A DNA stretch of 8,418 bases from Clostridiales bacterium (GCA_019423725.1 JAHZAW010000029.1:55628-64045), one strand, 5' to 3'. Positions 1 through 7,064 are shown, numbered from the stretch's first letter. The notes: generated by a model from the letters alone, not told the origin. Translations and numbers: made by a program.

Positions 1-2556
1 GAATACATTCCTCAGTGTACCCTTGCTTCCCTGGGTTACAAGGAGCATGCCCTCGTATACCGCCTCAAGATTTTCAGGGGCTATCTCAAGCACGTTCTCA
101 ACGGTCTCCTCAACTTCCTCGGTTACCGTTCCATCGGCGCTTTTTACCTTGTCCAGCAGGTGCATCTTATATCTGGTGCCGCCGTTGGCAAGGGTAGCCA
201 CATATTTATTCATGCTGGCCGCCGAAAAACTGTTTACTGACTGTCCGATGGCCGCACGGATGGTATCTCCCGATGTCCACGCTATCTGGCTGGATGTTGC
301 CTCGGGATTCTGCCATTTGATCACTTCTTCCTTATATGAGGGAGATGCCATGGAAGGCGCGCTCTCGCCTATCTCCACTCCCGTGGGAGAGTTAAGGCCG
401 AAGGCGTCATAATACTCATCAAGGATGGTTATTCCTTTAAGGCTCCTGGGATTGTCCGTCTCTCCGCCCAGCATATATCCCACATCATAGAAGAAATAGT
501 TGCAGGATACCTCCAGAGCATGGGATACGTTCACATATCCATGGGTCGAACCGTTCAAAGAGTATATGAGACAGTTGGCATAGGGTGTTCCCGCATCCTT
601 GAATACACCCATATCCCTTATCTGGGTATCGGGCGTTATGACTCCTGTCTCAAGGCCTGCTATGGCAGTGACCATCTTAAGGGTGGAACCAGGTGCCTTC
701 TTCTGCATAAGGGGCCTGTTTACCAAAGGTGTGGCAGGGTCCTCCAGAAGTTTATTATAATACTCGTTATTAAATGTATTTACAAGCTCATTATTGTCAT
801 AGGAGGGATATGTCACCAGGGCGAGCACCTCTCCTGAGTTTACGTCAGAAACTACCACTGAACCTGTGCAGGGCTCAAGTCCTGTCTCCGCCGGCTCCAG
901 GTCTCCTGACTGGAGTTTTTCTATTATCACATTGAACGGCGTCAGCTCTCCTGAGGCTATCCTTGCCTTATAATTGTCATCGGCCGTTATTACGCCCTGC
1001 TCAATCATTACATATATAAGGGTCGTATAAGATATGCTTCCGCTGTCAACGGCATTGGTGAGCACCTGTTTTGCCGCTGTCTTATCCTCTGTGTCAGTTA
1101 CGTCTATGTCTGCATCATAGGCGAGTATCATATCCTTGAGGGTCTTCTGATATCCGTCCTCTGACTTCATTATATCCGTGACTGATATGTTATTGCTGTC
1201 TATCATGGAGACAAACAGCTGTTTCAAAGTTACAGGCACGTCCTTTTCCAGCTCAGATGTGAGCCTTGTTATTATGGCGTTGGCCAGCTCCTGTTTCAGA
1301 TAGTTATAAGCCGATATCTGAAGCTCCTTGTCTATGGTAAGGAACACGTCCTGTCCGGACTCAGGCGCCTCCGTCTCCAGAGTGCTTATCTTTCGTCCCA
1401 GGTTGTCGACCTCAACGAGCATCTTTCCGTCTTTTCCATTGAGCTGAAGCTCCATTACCTTCTCTATTCCGGTCTTTCCGATTATGTCGCCGGATGAATA
1501 TCCGTATTCACTGTATTCCTGAAGCTCCGCATCGGATATCTGTCTTATATATCCGATTATATTTGAGAATATCTCTCCATTGTCATATACCCTCATGGAC
1601 TCGGTCTCTATGGAAACTCCAGGGAATTTATCCAGATTTTCCTCCACCGCCGCTATGACATTGTCGTTTATCTCCCTTGATACCGTTACCGGCTGGTACT
1701 TCTTATATCTCTGCAGATAAAGGGAATATCTTACCGCCGCCAGTTTTCTCTGCATGGAAGGCGCCAGGTTTTGAGGTATGCCAAAGAGATCTATAAGATA
1801 ATCCATGGACTCCTCAGCATTGTAATCCAGCTCCTCTTTTTCCATGGATACATCCTTTTTCCAGGAAAGTATCTCGTCCTCATCCTCTATGATGAAATAA
1901 TAGGGCTGTTCCTCGGATATGGGCAGTTCGTCCACTATCTCTCCTCCGTTAGCCTCTATGGTAAGGATAAGGTTAGTTATCATTATGTTTTTATCGTCTA
2001 TATTTATGCCCAGGGAAACCAATGCCCTCTTTTCATCTTCGCTCATATCCGAATCCGTTATGCCGAATCTGTCATAGAGATACGCCAGGGTCTCCTCAGC
2101 CGTGTAATTCATCTGTTTCCTGCTGAGACCTATATTTGTCTTCCACTGTTCCAGGTCATCTGAGGATATGGTAAATTCCGGACTGCTGCCCTTGGTTATG
2201 GGAAGGTCATCCCCGACCACATATCCATTTTTGATAAGTTTATTATACAGACTTACAGCCTCGGCATCGGGATCTTCATAATCCACAGTGATACTGTCAT
2301 CTATCTCCACGGAAAAGGCCGCTTCATTGACTGCCAGCGGTCTGCCGTATCTGTCATATATGTTTCCTCTGGCCGCCGGTATGGTCACCTCTCGGGTGAC
2401 ACTGGATGTAAGACTGGCGTCAGCCTCCTCACCGTTGACTATCTGCATATAAAACAAACGTCCCACAAGGATAATAAAAATAACAGCCACCGCCGCAAGC
2501 ATTACAAACAGCCTGTTTCTCAGCAGTTCACCGAGACGTTCTTTAAATGTATCCAA
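1..2556 (-). CDS. mrdA: PBP2-type class B penicillin-binding protein (elongasome transpeptidase), C-terminus off window
   Basis: D,D-transpeptidase that crosslinks peptidoglycan during side-wall elongation, acting outside the membrane with MreBCD and RodA. 852 residues are in the window. Visible in order: short cytoplasmic N-terminus, one membrane anchor (about 17-36), the RGNIYDRYG pedestal motif (63-71), a dimerisation region with a duplicated module (103-166 and 196-260), the IIGKTGIEKVME segment (358-368), transpeptidase start at LTID (406-409), active-site S624-T-L-K627 and second motif S684-C-N686. The third motif (KTG) should lie just beyond the left edge, so the gene is cut by the window and not broken. 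The catalytic serine comes far later than in E. coli PBP2 (about residue 330) because of the N-terminal expansion and an insertion of about 130 residues (431-562). Start is TTG at 2556: an in-frame TGA lies three codons upstream and AAAGGA precedes it by about 10 nt. Last visible gene of the mreBCD operon. Family certain; the name mrdA rests on context. Confidence 0.95.
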   Translation of the reverse strand, partial: MDTFKERLGELLRNRLFVMLAAVAVIFIILVGRLFYMQIVNGEEADASLTSSVTREVTIPAARGNIYDRYGRPLAVNEAAFSVEIDDSITVDYEDPDAEAVSLYNKLIKNGYVVGDDLPITKGSSPEFTISSDDLEQWKTNIGLSRKQMNYTAEETLAYLYDRFGITDSDMSEDEKRALVSLGINIDDKNIMITNLILTIEANGGEIVDELPISEEQPYYFIIEDEDEILSWKKDVSMEKEELDYNAEESMDYLIDLFGIPQNLAPSMQRKLAAVRYSLYLQRYKKYQPVTVSREINDNVIAAVEENLDKFPGVSIETESMRVYDNGEIFSNIIGYIRQISDAELQEYSEYGYSSGDIIGKTGIEKVMELQLNGKDGKMLVEVDNLGRKISTLETEAPESGQDVFLTIDKELQISAYNYLKQELANAIITRLTSELEKDVPVTLKQLFVSMIDSNNISVTDIMKSEDGYQKTLKDMILAYDADIDVTDTEDKTAAKQVLTNAVDSGSISYTTLIYVMIEQGVITADDNYKARIASGELTPFNVIIEKLQSGDLEPAETGLEPCTGSVVVSDVNSGEVLALVTYPSYDNNELVNTFNNEYYNKLLEDPATPLVNRPLMQKKAPGSTLKMVTAIAGLETGVITPDTQIRDMGVFKDAGTPYANCLIYSLNGSTHGYVNVSHALEVSCNYFFYDVGYMLGGETDNPRSLKGITILDEYYDAFGLNSPTGVEIGESAPSMASPSYKEEVIKWQNPEATSSQIAWTSGDTIRAAIGQSVNSFSAASMNKYVATLANGGTRYKMHLLDKVKSADGTVTEEVEETVENVLEIAPENLEAVYEGMLLVTQGSKGTLRNVF
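1777..2250 (-). repeat. Tandem duplicated protein module inside the PBP2 gene
   Basis: Two diverged copies of one segment lie in the N-terminal half of the PBP2: residues 103-166 (nt 2250-2059) and 196-260 (nt 1971-1777). Shared landmarks keep a constant offset of 93-94 residues: DDLPI (116-120) against DELPI (209-213), W138-K against W232-K, and AEETLAYLYDRFGI (153-166) against AEESMDYLIDLFGI (247-260). From memory, clostridial PBP2 proteins usually carry one such segment (NG, D-LPI, WK, then FGI-like) in the pedestal region, so this looks like an old in-frame duplication. The DNA copies have diverged well beyond simple repeats. The repeat is clear by eye; its function is unknown. Confidence 0.8.
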
Positions 2557-2582
2557 ATCGCTTCATTCCTTTGCAGGGAAAA

Positions 2583-3098
2583 TCAGAAAAGTCTTCTTGT
2601 TTCCCTTTCCTTTTTCTCAACCTTATTGTTTATGCTGTAAAGGACCCTGTAGACCACAATAGAGGCAATGCCCGTATATACGCACTGCGGTATTATGACC
2701 GACAGAAGATAATAAAACACATTATAATTGTTCTGAAGAAGGAATCCCGTCACATAAATAATAAGTCCCACTATAAAATTCGATATTACCGAAAGCGTCA
2801 CCGGAAGTATGTAGTTCTCCCTGTAAAAATTCCTATGGCATATTCCGCAGAAATGCCCCACAAGAAGCCCCATAAGGGCATAAAATCCCAGTGAGCTGCC
2901 AAACATTATGTCATACATAAGCCCGGCCGCAAATCCCGTGGCCGCTCCCGCTGTCTGCCCCCTCAAAAGAGCATAGGACACCACTATTATTATCATGGTA
3001 TCCGGTATGACGCCCCTTATCTCGATAAGCTGATATACAGTGGACTGCAGTATGAAATTGACGATGAGCACCACCGCCGTTACTATAGCGTTCAACAT
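2583..3098 (-). CDS. mreD: Rod shape-determining membrane protein MreD
   Basis: Integral membrane partner of MreC in the elongasome, helping link cytoplasmic MreB to the peptidoglycan synthases. The 171-residue product is almost entirely hydrophobic, with about six membrane segments (roughly 3-24, 31-46, 50-65, 69-87, 96-121, 128-154) and a short basic, charged tail (NNKVEKKERETRR). The stretch around residues 59-75 (GLMYDIMFGSSLGFYAL) matches the MreD family pattern of G-D-G-LG-AL. Length is typical. The ATG lies one nucleotide after the mreC stop codon, and its GGAGG is inside the mreC 3' end, so the two are probably translationally coupled. The PBP2 start follows 26 nt after the stop. Nothing looks damaged. 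Confidence 0.93.
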   Translation of the reverse strand: MLNAIVTAVVLIVNFILQSTVYQLIEIRGVIPDTMIIIVVSYALLRGQTAGAATGFAAGLMYDIMFGSSLGFYALMGLLVGHFCGICHRNFYRENYILPVTLSVISNFIVGLIIYVTGFLLQNNYNVFYYLLSVIIPQCVYTGIASIVVYRVLYSINNKVEKKERETRRLF

Positions 3099-3099
3099 A

Positions 3100-3948
3100 T
3101 CAGTTTACCTCCGAAGGCTTCTCAAAAACTTCCTGTATAACAAGAAGCGTATCCAGATGCTTAAGATCAGCCGTGGGCTCTATGACAGCATATTTTGTAA
3201 GGCCGTTTTCATCCTTGTGTATCTCCCTGACATAGCCTATGCTTATGCCGGCAGGATAATAATCACTGAGCCCTGATGTGACTATCTCGTCACCTTCCAT
3301 TATCTCAGCGTCGGAATCTATGTATTCCATCTTGCAAAGCCCCTGCTCCATAAGCTCATGGTCGCCTGTGACTACTCCCAGGTCTCCTGTCCTCAGGCTC
3401 TTGGCCGATACCGATGAACGGCTGTCCAGAATGCTGTATACATTTGAATATGCCGCGCTGGATTTTACTATCCTGCCCACCAGTCCCCCGGCGCTTATGA
3501 CGGGCATATCCGTCTGCACATCGTCCATGGTGCCTTTGTCAATGAGAAAACTGTCATACCATACTCCTGTGTCCTTGGCTATGACATTGGCTCCCGTAGT
3601 ATCGTAATCCTTATACTTCTGAGCCACCTCAAGGAGGGAAGAAAGTTTCTCGTTTTCATCCTCATAGAGGGAGAGCCTCTTGTTCTCCGTCTCCAGCTCC
3701 TCTATCTTCGCCTTAAGCTCACGGTTTTCGTCAGCCAGCTCGTTTCTGTGCACAACATCGCTCACGGATTCGTTTACCCAGTTGGTCACCGACGCAACAG
3801 CCCCCTGGAAGGGTGTTACGACAAAACCAAAGGCGTCATCTAAAAATCCGGCACCCACCTTGCTTCCTGCTGTTAAAAACGATATCACAGCCAGCGCGAT
3901 CACCGCAAGGATGATCAGCTGCCTCTTATATTCATTAAAAAACTTCAC
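3100..3948 (-). CDS. mreC: Rod shape-determining protein MreC
   Basis: Bitopic scaffold of the elongation machinery; the extracytoplasmic domain of MreC contacts PBP2 in characterised species. The 282-residue product has a short basic cytoplasmic start, one membrane helix (about 9-28), a charged coiled coil (about 63-112, rich in ELADENRELKAKIEELE-type heptads) and the beta-rich MreC domain (about 118-272). The last contains the family's conserved stretches VWYDSFLIDKGT (129-140), AGGLVGRI (153-160), LDSRSSVSA (174-182) and GDEIVTSGLSDYYPAGI (219-235). Length is normal. The start is GTG at 3948, not ATG: it is 15 nt after the mreB stop, has GGGAG in the right place, and gives the expected N-terminus MKFFNEYKRQ. 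One nucleotide separates it from mreD. Confidence 0.96.
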   Translation of the reverse strand: MKFFNEYKRQLIILAVIALAVISFLTAGSKVGAGFLDDAFGFVVTPFQGAVASVTNWVNESVSDVVHRNELADENRELKAKIEELETENKRLSLYEDENEKLSSLLEVAQKYKDYDTTGANVIAKDTGVWYDSFLIDKGTMDDVQTDMPVISAGGLVGRIVKSSAAYSNVYSILDSRSSVSAKSLRTGDLGVVTGDHELMEQGLCKMEYIDSDAEIMEGDEIVTSGLSDYYPAGISIGYVREIHKDENGLTKYAVIEPTADLKHLDTLLVIQEVFEKPSEVN

Positions 3949-3963
3949 TTAAAACGCTCCCTG

Positions 3964-4992
3964 TTAAAATTTTGGTTTCCTGGTGGAAATAAGCACGCCT
4001 TTAAGCTTGTCTATTTTCTCAAGAACGATACCCGTACCCTTTACGACACAGTTAAGCGGCTCATCAGCCACATTTACCGGCATTCCAGTTTCCTCCGCTA
4101 TGAGCCTGTCAAGACCTGAAAGCAGAGCTCCGCCGCCGGTGAGCATTATACCCGTTTCCATTACATCCGCCGCGAGTTCAGGCGGTGTTGACTCAAGGGT
4201 CTGTTTGATGGTATCGATTATTTCGTGTATAGGGTCATGGATGGCCTTCAACATCTCATCACTGGTTATGGTTATGGTCTTGGGAAGGCCCGTTACCAGA
4301 TCCCTGCCCCTGATATCCATTTCCTCCAGCACATCCTTGGGATATGCCGAACCTATGGTGAGTTTTATCTCCTCGGCTGTCCTGTCACCTATGGCCAGGT
4401 TGTATTCCTTCTTTATATAGGCTCCTATATAGGCATCAAGCTCGTCTCCTGCCACCCTCAGGGATGTGCTGGTAACGATGCCGCCTAAGGATATTACAGC
4501 CACCTCACTGGTGCCGCCTCCGATATCGACTATCATGCTTCCTGTGGGTTCCTCCACCGGAAGTCCAGCGCCTATGGAAGCCGCCATGGGCTCCTCTATG
4601 AGATAGGCTTCCCTGTCCCTGGCTCCTGCCGCTATGGCCGCCTCGACCACCGCTCTTTTTTCAACCTCGGTCACTCCCGAAGGCACGCATATTATGACCC
4701 TGGGTTTAGGGCCAAAAAGCGACCTGGTGTATGCCTTATCGATGAAATATCTGAGCATGGCCTGGGTAATGGCAAAGTCTGCTATTACACCATCTTTCAC
4801 CGGCCTTATGGCTACGATGTTGCCCGGTGTCCTTCCTATCATTTCCTTTGCCTCGTTTCCAACGGCCAAAACCTCATTGGTGTTGGTATTTACCGCCACC
4901 ACCGACGGTTCATTTACTACTATTCCTTTTCCTCTCACATAAACAAGGGTATTAGCTGTACCTAAATCAATTCCCATATCCCTTCCGAACAT
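3964..4992 (-). CDS. mreB: Rod shape-determining protein MreB (bacterial actin)
   Basis: Actin-like ATPase that polymerises under the membrane and orients side-wall synthesis. The 342-residue product is full length and shows the whole actin-fold set: phosphate 1 loop DLGTANT (9-15), LIEEPMAASIGAG with the presumed catalytic glutamate (131-143), phosphate 2 loop DIGGGTSEVAVIS (156-168) and the adenosine motif GIMLTGGGALLSG (281-293). The N-terminus FGRDMGIDLGTANTLVYVRGKGIV is typical of MreB and unlike DnaK. ATG at 4992 is preceded by GGAAGGGG at suitable spacing. First gene of the mreB-mreC-mreD-PBP2 operon; mreC begins 15 nt after its TAA. A Firmicute may have further MreB paralogues (Mbl, MreBH); the neighbours make mreB the best name. 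Confidence 0.98.
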   Translation of the reverse strand: MFGRDMGIDLGTANTLVYVRGKGIVVNEPSVVAVNTNTNEVLAVGNEAKEMIGRTPGNIVAIRPVKDGVIADFAITQAMLRYFIDKAYTRSLFGPKPRVIICVPSGVTEVEKRAVVEAAIAAGARDREAYLIEEPMAASIGAGLPVEEPTGSMIVDIGGGTSEVAVISLGGIVTSTSLRVAGDELDAYIGAYIKKEYNLAIGDRTAEEIKLTIGSAYPKDVLEEMDIRGRDLVTGLPKTITITSDEMLKAIHDPIHEIIDTIKQTLESTPPELAADVMETGIMLTGGGALLSGLDRLIAEETGMPVNVADEPLNCVVKGTGIVLEKIDKLKGVLISTRKPKF

Positions 4993-5040
4993 ATAGCCTG
5001 CCCCTTCCTAAATCAGTATTATCAAGTCCATTCCTGTCTT

Positions 5041-5067
5041 ATATAAAGACGCTTTTTTACGGCGTCC
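5041..5067 (-). promoter_or_regulatory. Weak hairpin with T-rich tail in the mreB leader
   Basis: Read on the minus strand, GACGC (5066-5062) can pair with GCGTC (5052-5048) across an A-rich 9-nt loop, followed by TTTATAT. It lies between the candidate mreB promoter and the mreB start, so it could be a leader attenuator, but the 5-bp stem is short and no competing antiterminator structure is obvious. It could be chance. Confidence 0.2.
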
Positions 5068-5103
5068 GAGCTTCTAAAATCTTTAACTGAGTATAATAAA
5101 CCC

Positions 5104-5130
5104 AGTATATTTTATATTAACCTTTTTCAA
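5104..5130 (-). promoter_or_regulatory. Candidate promoter for the mreB operon
   Basis: On the minus strand TTGAAA (5130-5125) is followed by TATACT (5109-5104). Both boxes are good sigma-A matches but the spacer is only 15 bp, shorter than ideal. A second TATACT (5095-5090) lies downstream without a clear -35. The leader to the mreB ATG would be about 100 nt. Plausible, not certain. Confidence 0.35.
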
Positions 5131-5279
5131 AATTTTTTTCAATATAAGAATGAAGGACTTATGTAAATTTAATAAAGTTGAAAGAACATCGGCCTTCTTC
5201 AGCCAATATTTCAAACATATTCCAAACATATCACATAATAGTCTGCCCATTAAGACCTAAAATCAGTCAGATTTTTGAA

Positions 5280-5329
5280 AAGTGCACAATTGCTGTCAAT
5301 ATTTTAAATTTAATTTTTAAGTGCAAAAT
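5280..5329 (+). repeat. Direct repeat AAGTGCA(C/A)AAT upstream of the blaI promoter
   Basis: AAGTGCACAAT (5280-5290) and AAGTGCAAAAT (5319-5329) match at 10 of 11 positions, 39 bp apart start to start. The second copy ends 5 bp before the -35 box at 5335. The position would suit binding sites for an activator or a second regulator, but a chance match in AT-rich DNA is possible. Confidence 0.3.
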
Positions 5330-5334
5330 ATCAG

Positions 5335-5363
5335 TTGAAAAAAAAATAAATCAGTGTTATACT
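5335..5363 (+). promoter_or_regulatory. blaI promoter (sigma-A, extended -10)
   Basis: TTGAAA (5335-5340), a 17-bp spacer and TATACT (5358-5363), with TG at 5355-5356 one base before the -10 to give an extended -10. AT-rich DNA lies upstream. Transcription should start near 5370, inside the palindromic operator, giving a leader of only about 30 nt before the blaI ATG. This is the best promoter in the window. Confidence 0.8.
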
Positions 5364-5384
5364 TTGTCTAAGTACTTAGACAAA
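5363..5384 (+). promoter_or_regulatory. Perfect 22-bp palindrome, probable BlaI operator
   Basis: The half-site TTTGTCTAAGT is followed directly by its exact reverse complement, with no mismatch. It begins at the last base of the -10 box, covers the expected start site and ends 2 bp before the GGAGG of blaI. BlaI/MecI/CopY-family dimers bind inverted repeats at such places, so autorepression of blaI and the M56 gene is the natural reading. The core TAAGTACTTA differs from the TACA/TGTA core of the staphylococcal and CopY operators, so the assignment to this BlaI is inferred from position. I saw no second copy near mreB or before 7341. Confidence 0.75.
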
Positions 5385-5398
5385 CCGGAGGCATAAAA

Positions 5399-5782
5399 AT
5401 GAACATAAGAGAAACCGAGATGAAAATACTTGAATTGTTATGGGAAAATGGTCCACTTCCGGCTAACAGGATATACAAGACCCTTGAAGAAAGCATTGGC
5501 TGGAAAAGAAGCACCACATACACAGTACTTCAAAAATGCATCGAAAAGAAGTTTGTGGAAAGAAATGACCCGGGATTTATATGCCGTCCTTTGGTAAAAA
5601 GGTCTGATGTTCAGTCGGCAAAGATATCTGATCTGCTTTCAGAGTTCTTTAATAACTCTAAAAAAAGTTTTTTAAACACTTTTTTAAAAAGCGAAAGCCT
5701 AACCGATGAGGAAATCCAGGAACTTAAAGACCTTGTGGATAGCCTGAAACAGACAGACATAAAAAGCAACGATGGTAGGTGA
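5399..5782 (+). CDS. blaI: BlaI/MecI-family winged-helix transcriptional repressor
   Basis: DNA-binding repressor that acts as a dimer and, in characterised systems, is cleaved when its BlaR1/MecR1 partner is activated. 127 residues, the usual size. The N-terminus MNIRETEMKILELLWENGPLPANRIYKTL is the classic BlaI start; the winged helix spans about 4-66, with the recognition helix at about 38-50 (STTYTVLQKCIEK) preceded by GWKR. The C-terminal part (about 72-119) is helical and charged, consistent with the dimerisation domain, and contains the FLKSESLTDEEI region where cleavage occurs in relatives. GGAGG lies 7 nt before the ATG. The M56 gene begins 4 nt after the stop. No beta-lactamase gene is in the window, so the symbol denotes the family and not proven beta-lactam control. 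AT-richer than the mre genes. Confidence 0.93.
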   Translation: MNIRETEMKILELLWENGPLPANRIYKTLEESIGWKRSTTYTVLQKCIEKKFVERNDPGFICRPLVKRSDVQSAKISDLLSEFFNNSKKSFLNTFLKSESLTDEEIQELKDLVDSLKQTDIKSNDGR

Positions 5783-5786
5783 TATC

Positions 5787-7064
5787 ATGAATGTGCTGGC
5801 CCTTAATATATCTGCCGCAGTTATGATAGCTATAACGCTTCTGGTTCGCAGAATATTTAAAAACCGCATACCCCATGGTGTTTTCTGCCTTATGTGGGTC
5901 GTAATAGCCATAAGGCTTTTTATACCTACGGACATAACCTCAAAGTACAGTTTCTGGAACCTTTTGATACGGATGGAATTTGCAGCCGCAGATCGTGCTG
6001 GGATAAAATACATGCCTGAATATAATCCCATATCCGACATAATCCAGAACGCTCCGGGGCCCTCCTCTCCAGCCTATAAAATACTTTGGGCTGCTGTGGC
6101 TCTGGCATTGGGGCTGTATTTCCTGTATCAGTACATAAGCCTTGTAAGGATGACAAAAAATGCCTATGATGCAGATGATATAAGTCTGCTCCGGCTTTTG
6201 GGAGAAAAAGCTCCAAGACGCGGCATAAGGATAAAGGTCCTGCCTTCTCTTGCTTCTCCTGCGGCCCTTGGTATCATAAGGCCGACGATATTTTTCCCTG
6301 AAGGCTTTGATTTTGATAACACAGAGCTTGTCAAATGCGTCCTTCTGCACGAAGCAGGCCACATAAAATATTTTCATACTCTTATCAAAATAATATCCTC
6401 AATCATGGTCTGCCTTTACTGGTATAATCCATTGGTTTGGGTAATGTATGTTTATCTAGACAGAGACATGGAAATAAGTGCCGACAGATACGTGATTAAA
6501 AATATAGGTGCTGAAAAACGTGCCCTCTATGCCAACGCTCTTATTAATTCGGCAGAAAGCATAAATAAACATAGAATTTTTTATTTTCACTTTAAGAGCA
6601 CTAAACTAAAGGAACGAATTGAGGCCGTTATGAGATACAAAAAATTATCCATTGGTGCACTTATTGTCACATTTATTGTGCCGTCTACTCTTTTTACTGT
6701 ATTTGCCACCACTGATACTGTATTAACCGGCATTGAGCTTGATCAGATGGAAACTGTAGTTACAAGCGTTGAATACGGAGACACTCCAGAAACAATGGAC
6801 GATATATATATGGAAGTATCTTGGAACGATATTGAACCTTATATTTCTCAGCAAAGCACAAATGCATCAATCGAAAGCTATTTTGTAGAGATGTATGAAT
6901 ACATTACCTATGGTATAATCCCGCCAAACAATATAAATCTAACAACACATAACGATGGTAACAAATACGGAGGAGTTCTAACACTTTCATCCTACAATTA
7001 TGATGCATCTAAGGACAGATATAACGGGCTTTATTCAGGAAGTCTTCATCTTATATTATCTTAA
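5787..7064 (+). CDS. M56-family (BlaR1-like) membrane zinc metalloprotease sensor with non-PBP ectodomain
   Basis: Predicted signal transducer that lies in the membrane and inactivates the adjacent BlaI when it senses an outside signal. 425 residues: membrane segments at about 3-20, 32-47 and 98-121, a cytoplasmic loop, then the gluzincin site H188-E-A-G-H192 in LLHEAGHIKYFHTL, a further hydrophobic stretch (about 199-223) and D225-R-D-M-E229 in which E229 is the likely third zinc ligand, as in BlaR1. The last membrane segment is about 287-308. The remaining 115 or so residues, outside the cell, show no penicillin-binding motifs (no STxK, SxN or KTG) and end in GLYSGSLHLILS, so the ligand is probably not a beta-lactam bound covalently. 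BlaR1 proteins are near 590 residues. Start chosen at 5787 because AGGTG lies just upstream and it follows the blaI stop by 4 nt; ATG 5772, overlapping blaI, lacks a good ribosome site. Confidence 0.88.
   Translation: MNVLALNISAAVMIAITLLVRRIFKNRIPHGVFCLMWVVIAIRLFIPTDITSKYSFWNLLIRMEFAAADRAGIKYMPEYNPISDIIQNAPGPSSPAYKILWAAVALALGLYFLYQYISLVRMTKNAYDADDISLLRLLGEKAPRRGIRIKVLPSLASPAALGIIRPTIFFPEGFDFDNTELVKCVLLHEAGHIKYFHTLIKIISSIMVCLYWYNPLVWVMYVYLDRDMEISADRYVIKNIGAEKRALYANALINSAESINKHRIFYFHFKSTKLKERIEAVMRYKKLSIGALIVTFIVPSTLFTVFATTDTVLTGIELDQMETVVTSVEYGDTPETMDDIYMEVSWNDIEPYISQQSTNASIESYFVEMYEYITYGIIPPNNINLTTHNDGNKYGGVLTLSSYNYDASKDRYNGLYSGSLHLILS

Larger units (their letters stand above)
4993..5398. other. 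Divergent intergenic region between mreB and blaI
   Basis: About 400 bp with no convincing gene. It is distinctly AT-rich and should contain the promoters of both divergent operons, listed separately: a candidate mreB promoter near 5104-5130, a weak hairpin in the mreB leader near 5041-5067, a direct repeat at 5280-5329, the blaI promoter at 5335-5363 and a palindromic operator at 5363-5384. A small tandem repeat of CAAACATAT occurs at 5212-5220 and 5223-5231, and an AT palindrome TTAAATTTAA at 5304-5313 sits where an UP element could lie. The short open frame starting at 5178 has no ribosome binding site and runs through the blaI promoter, so I do not call it. Confidence 0.75.

Noticed and set aside
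23..837. Plus-strand open frames at 23-412 and 520-837
   Set aside because: They lie antisense to the PBP2 frame, which is open for 852 codons and contains the family motifs; no ribosome sites or recognisable products.
1075..1477. KTG at PBP2 residues 361-363 as the catalytic third motif
   Set aside because: It lies N-terminal to the S624 active site, in the conserved GKTGIEK segment of the pedestal region; the catalytic KTG must follow SCN and is off the window.
1771..2163. Plus-strand open frame of 130 codons
   Set aside because: Antisense shadow of the duplicated PBP2 module; no Shine-Dalgarno and no family resemblance.
2547..2894. Plus-strand open frame opposite mreD
   Set aside because: Shadow of mreD, whose membrane topology and MreD motif are clear on the other strand.
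3983..4942. Several plus-strand frames opposite mreB
   Set aside because: All are complements of the unmistakable MreB coding sequence and are serine/threonine-rich in the way antisense frames usually are.
5178..5396. 72-codon plus-strand frame in the intergenic region
   Set aside because: No ribosome binding site, and it runs through the blaI promoter, operator and Shine-Dalgarno.
5772..5786. Earlier ATG (5772) for the M56 gene, overlapping blaI
   Set aside because: Poor ribosome site; ATG 5787 has AGGTG upstream and gives the usual short hydrophobic M56 N-terminus.
5699..6377. Minus-strand frames opposite the M56 gene
   Set aside because: Antisense to a protein with a clear zinc-protease motif and membrane segments; no independent support.
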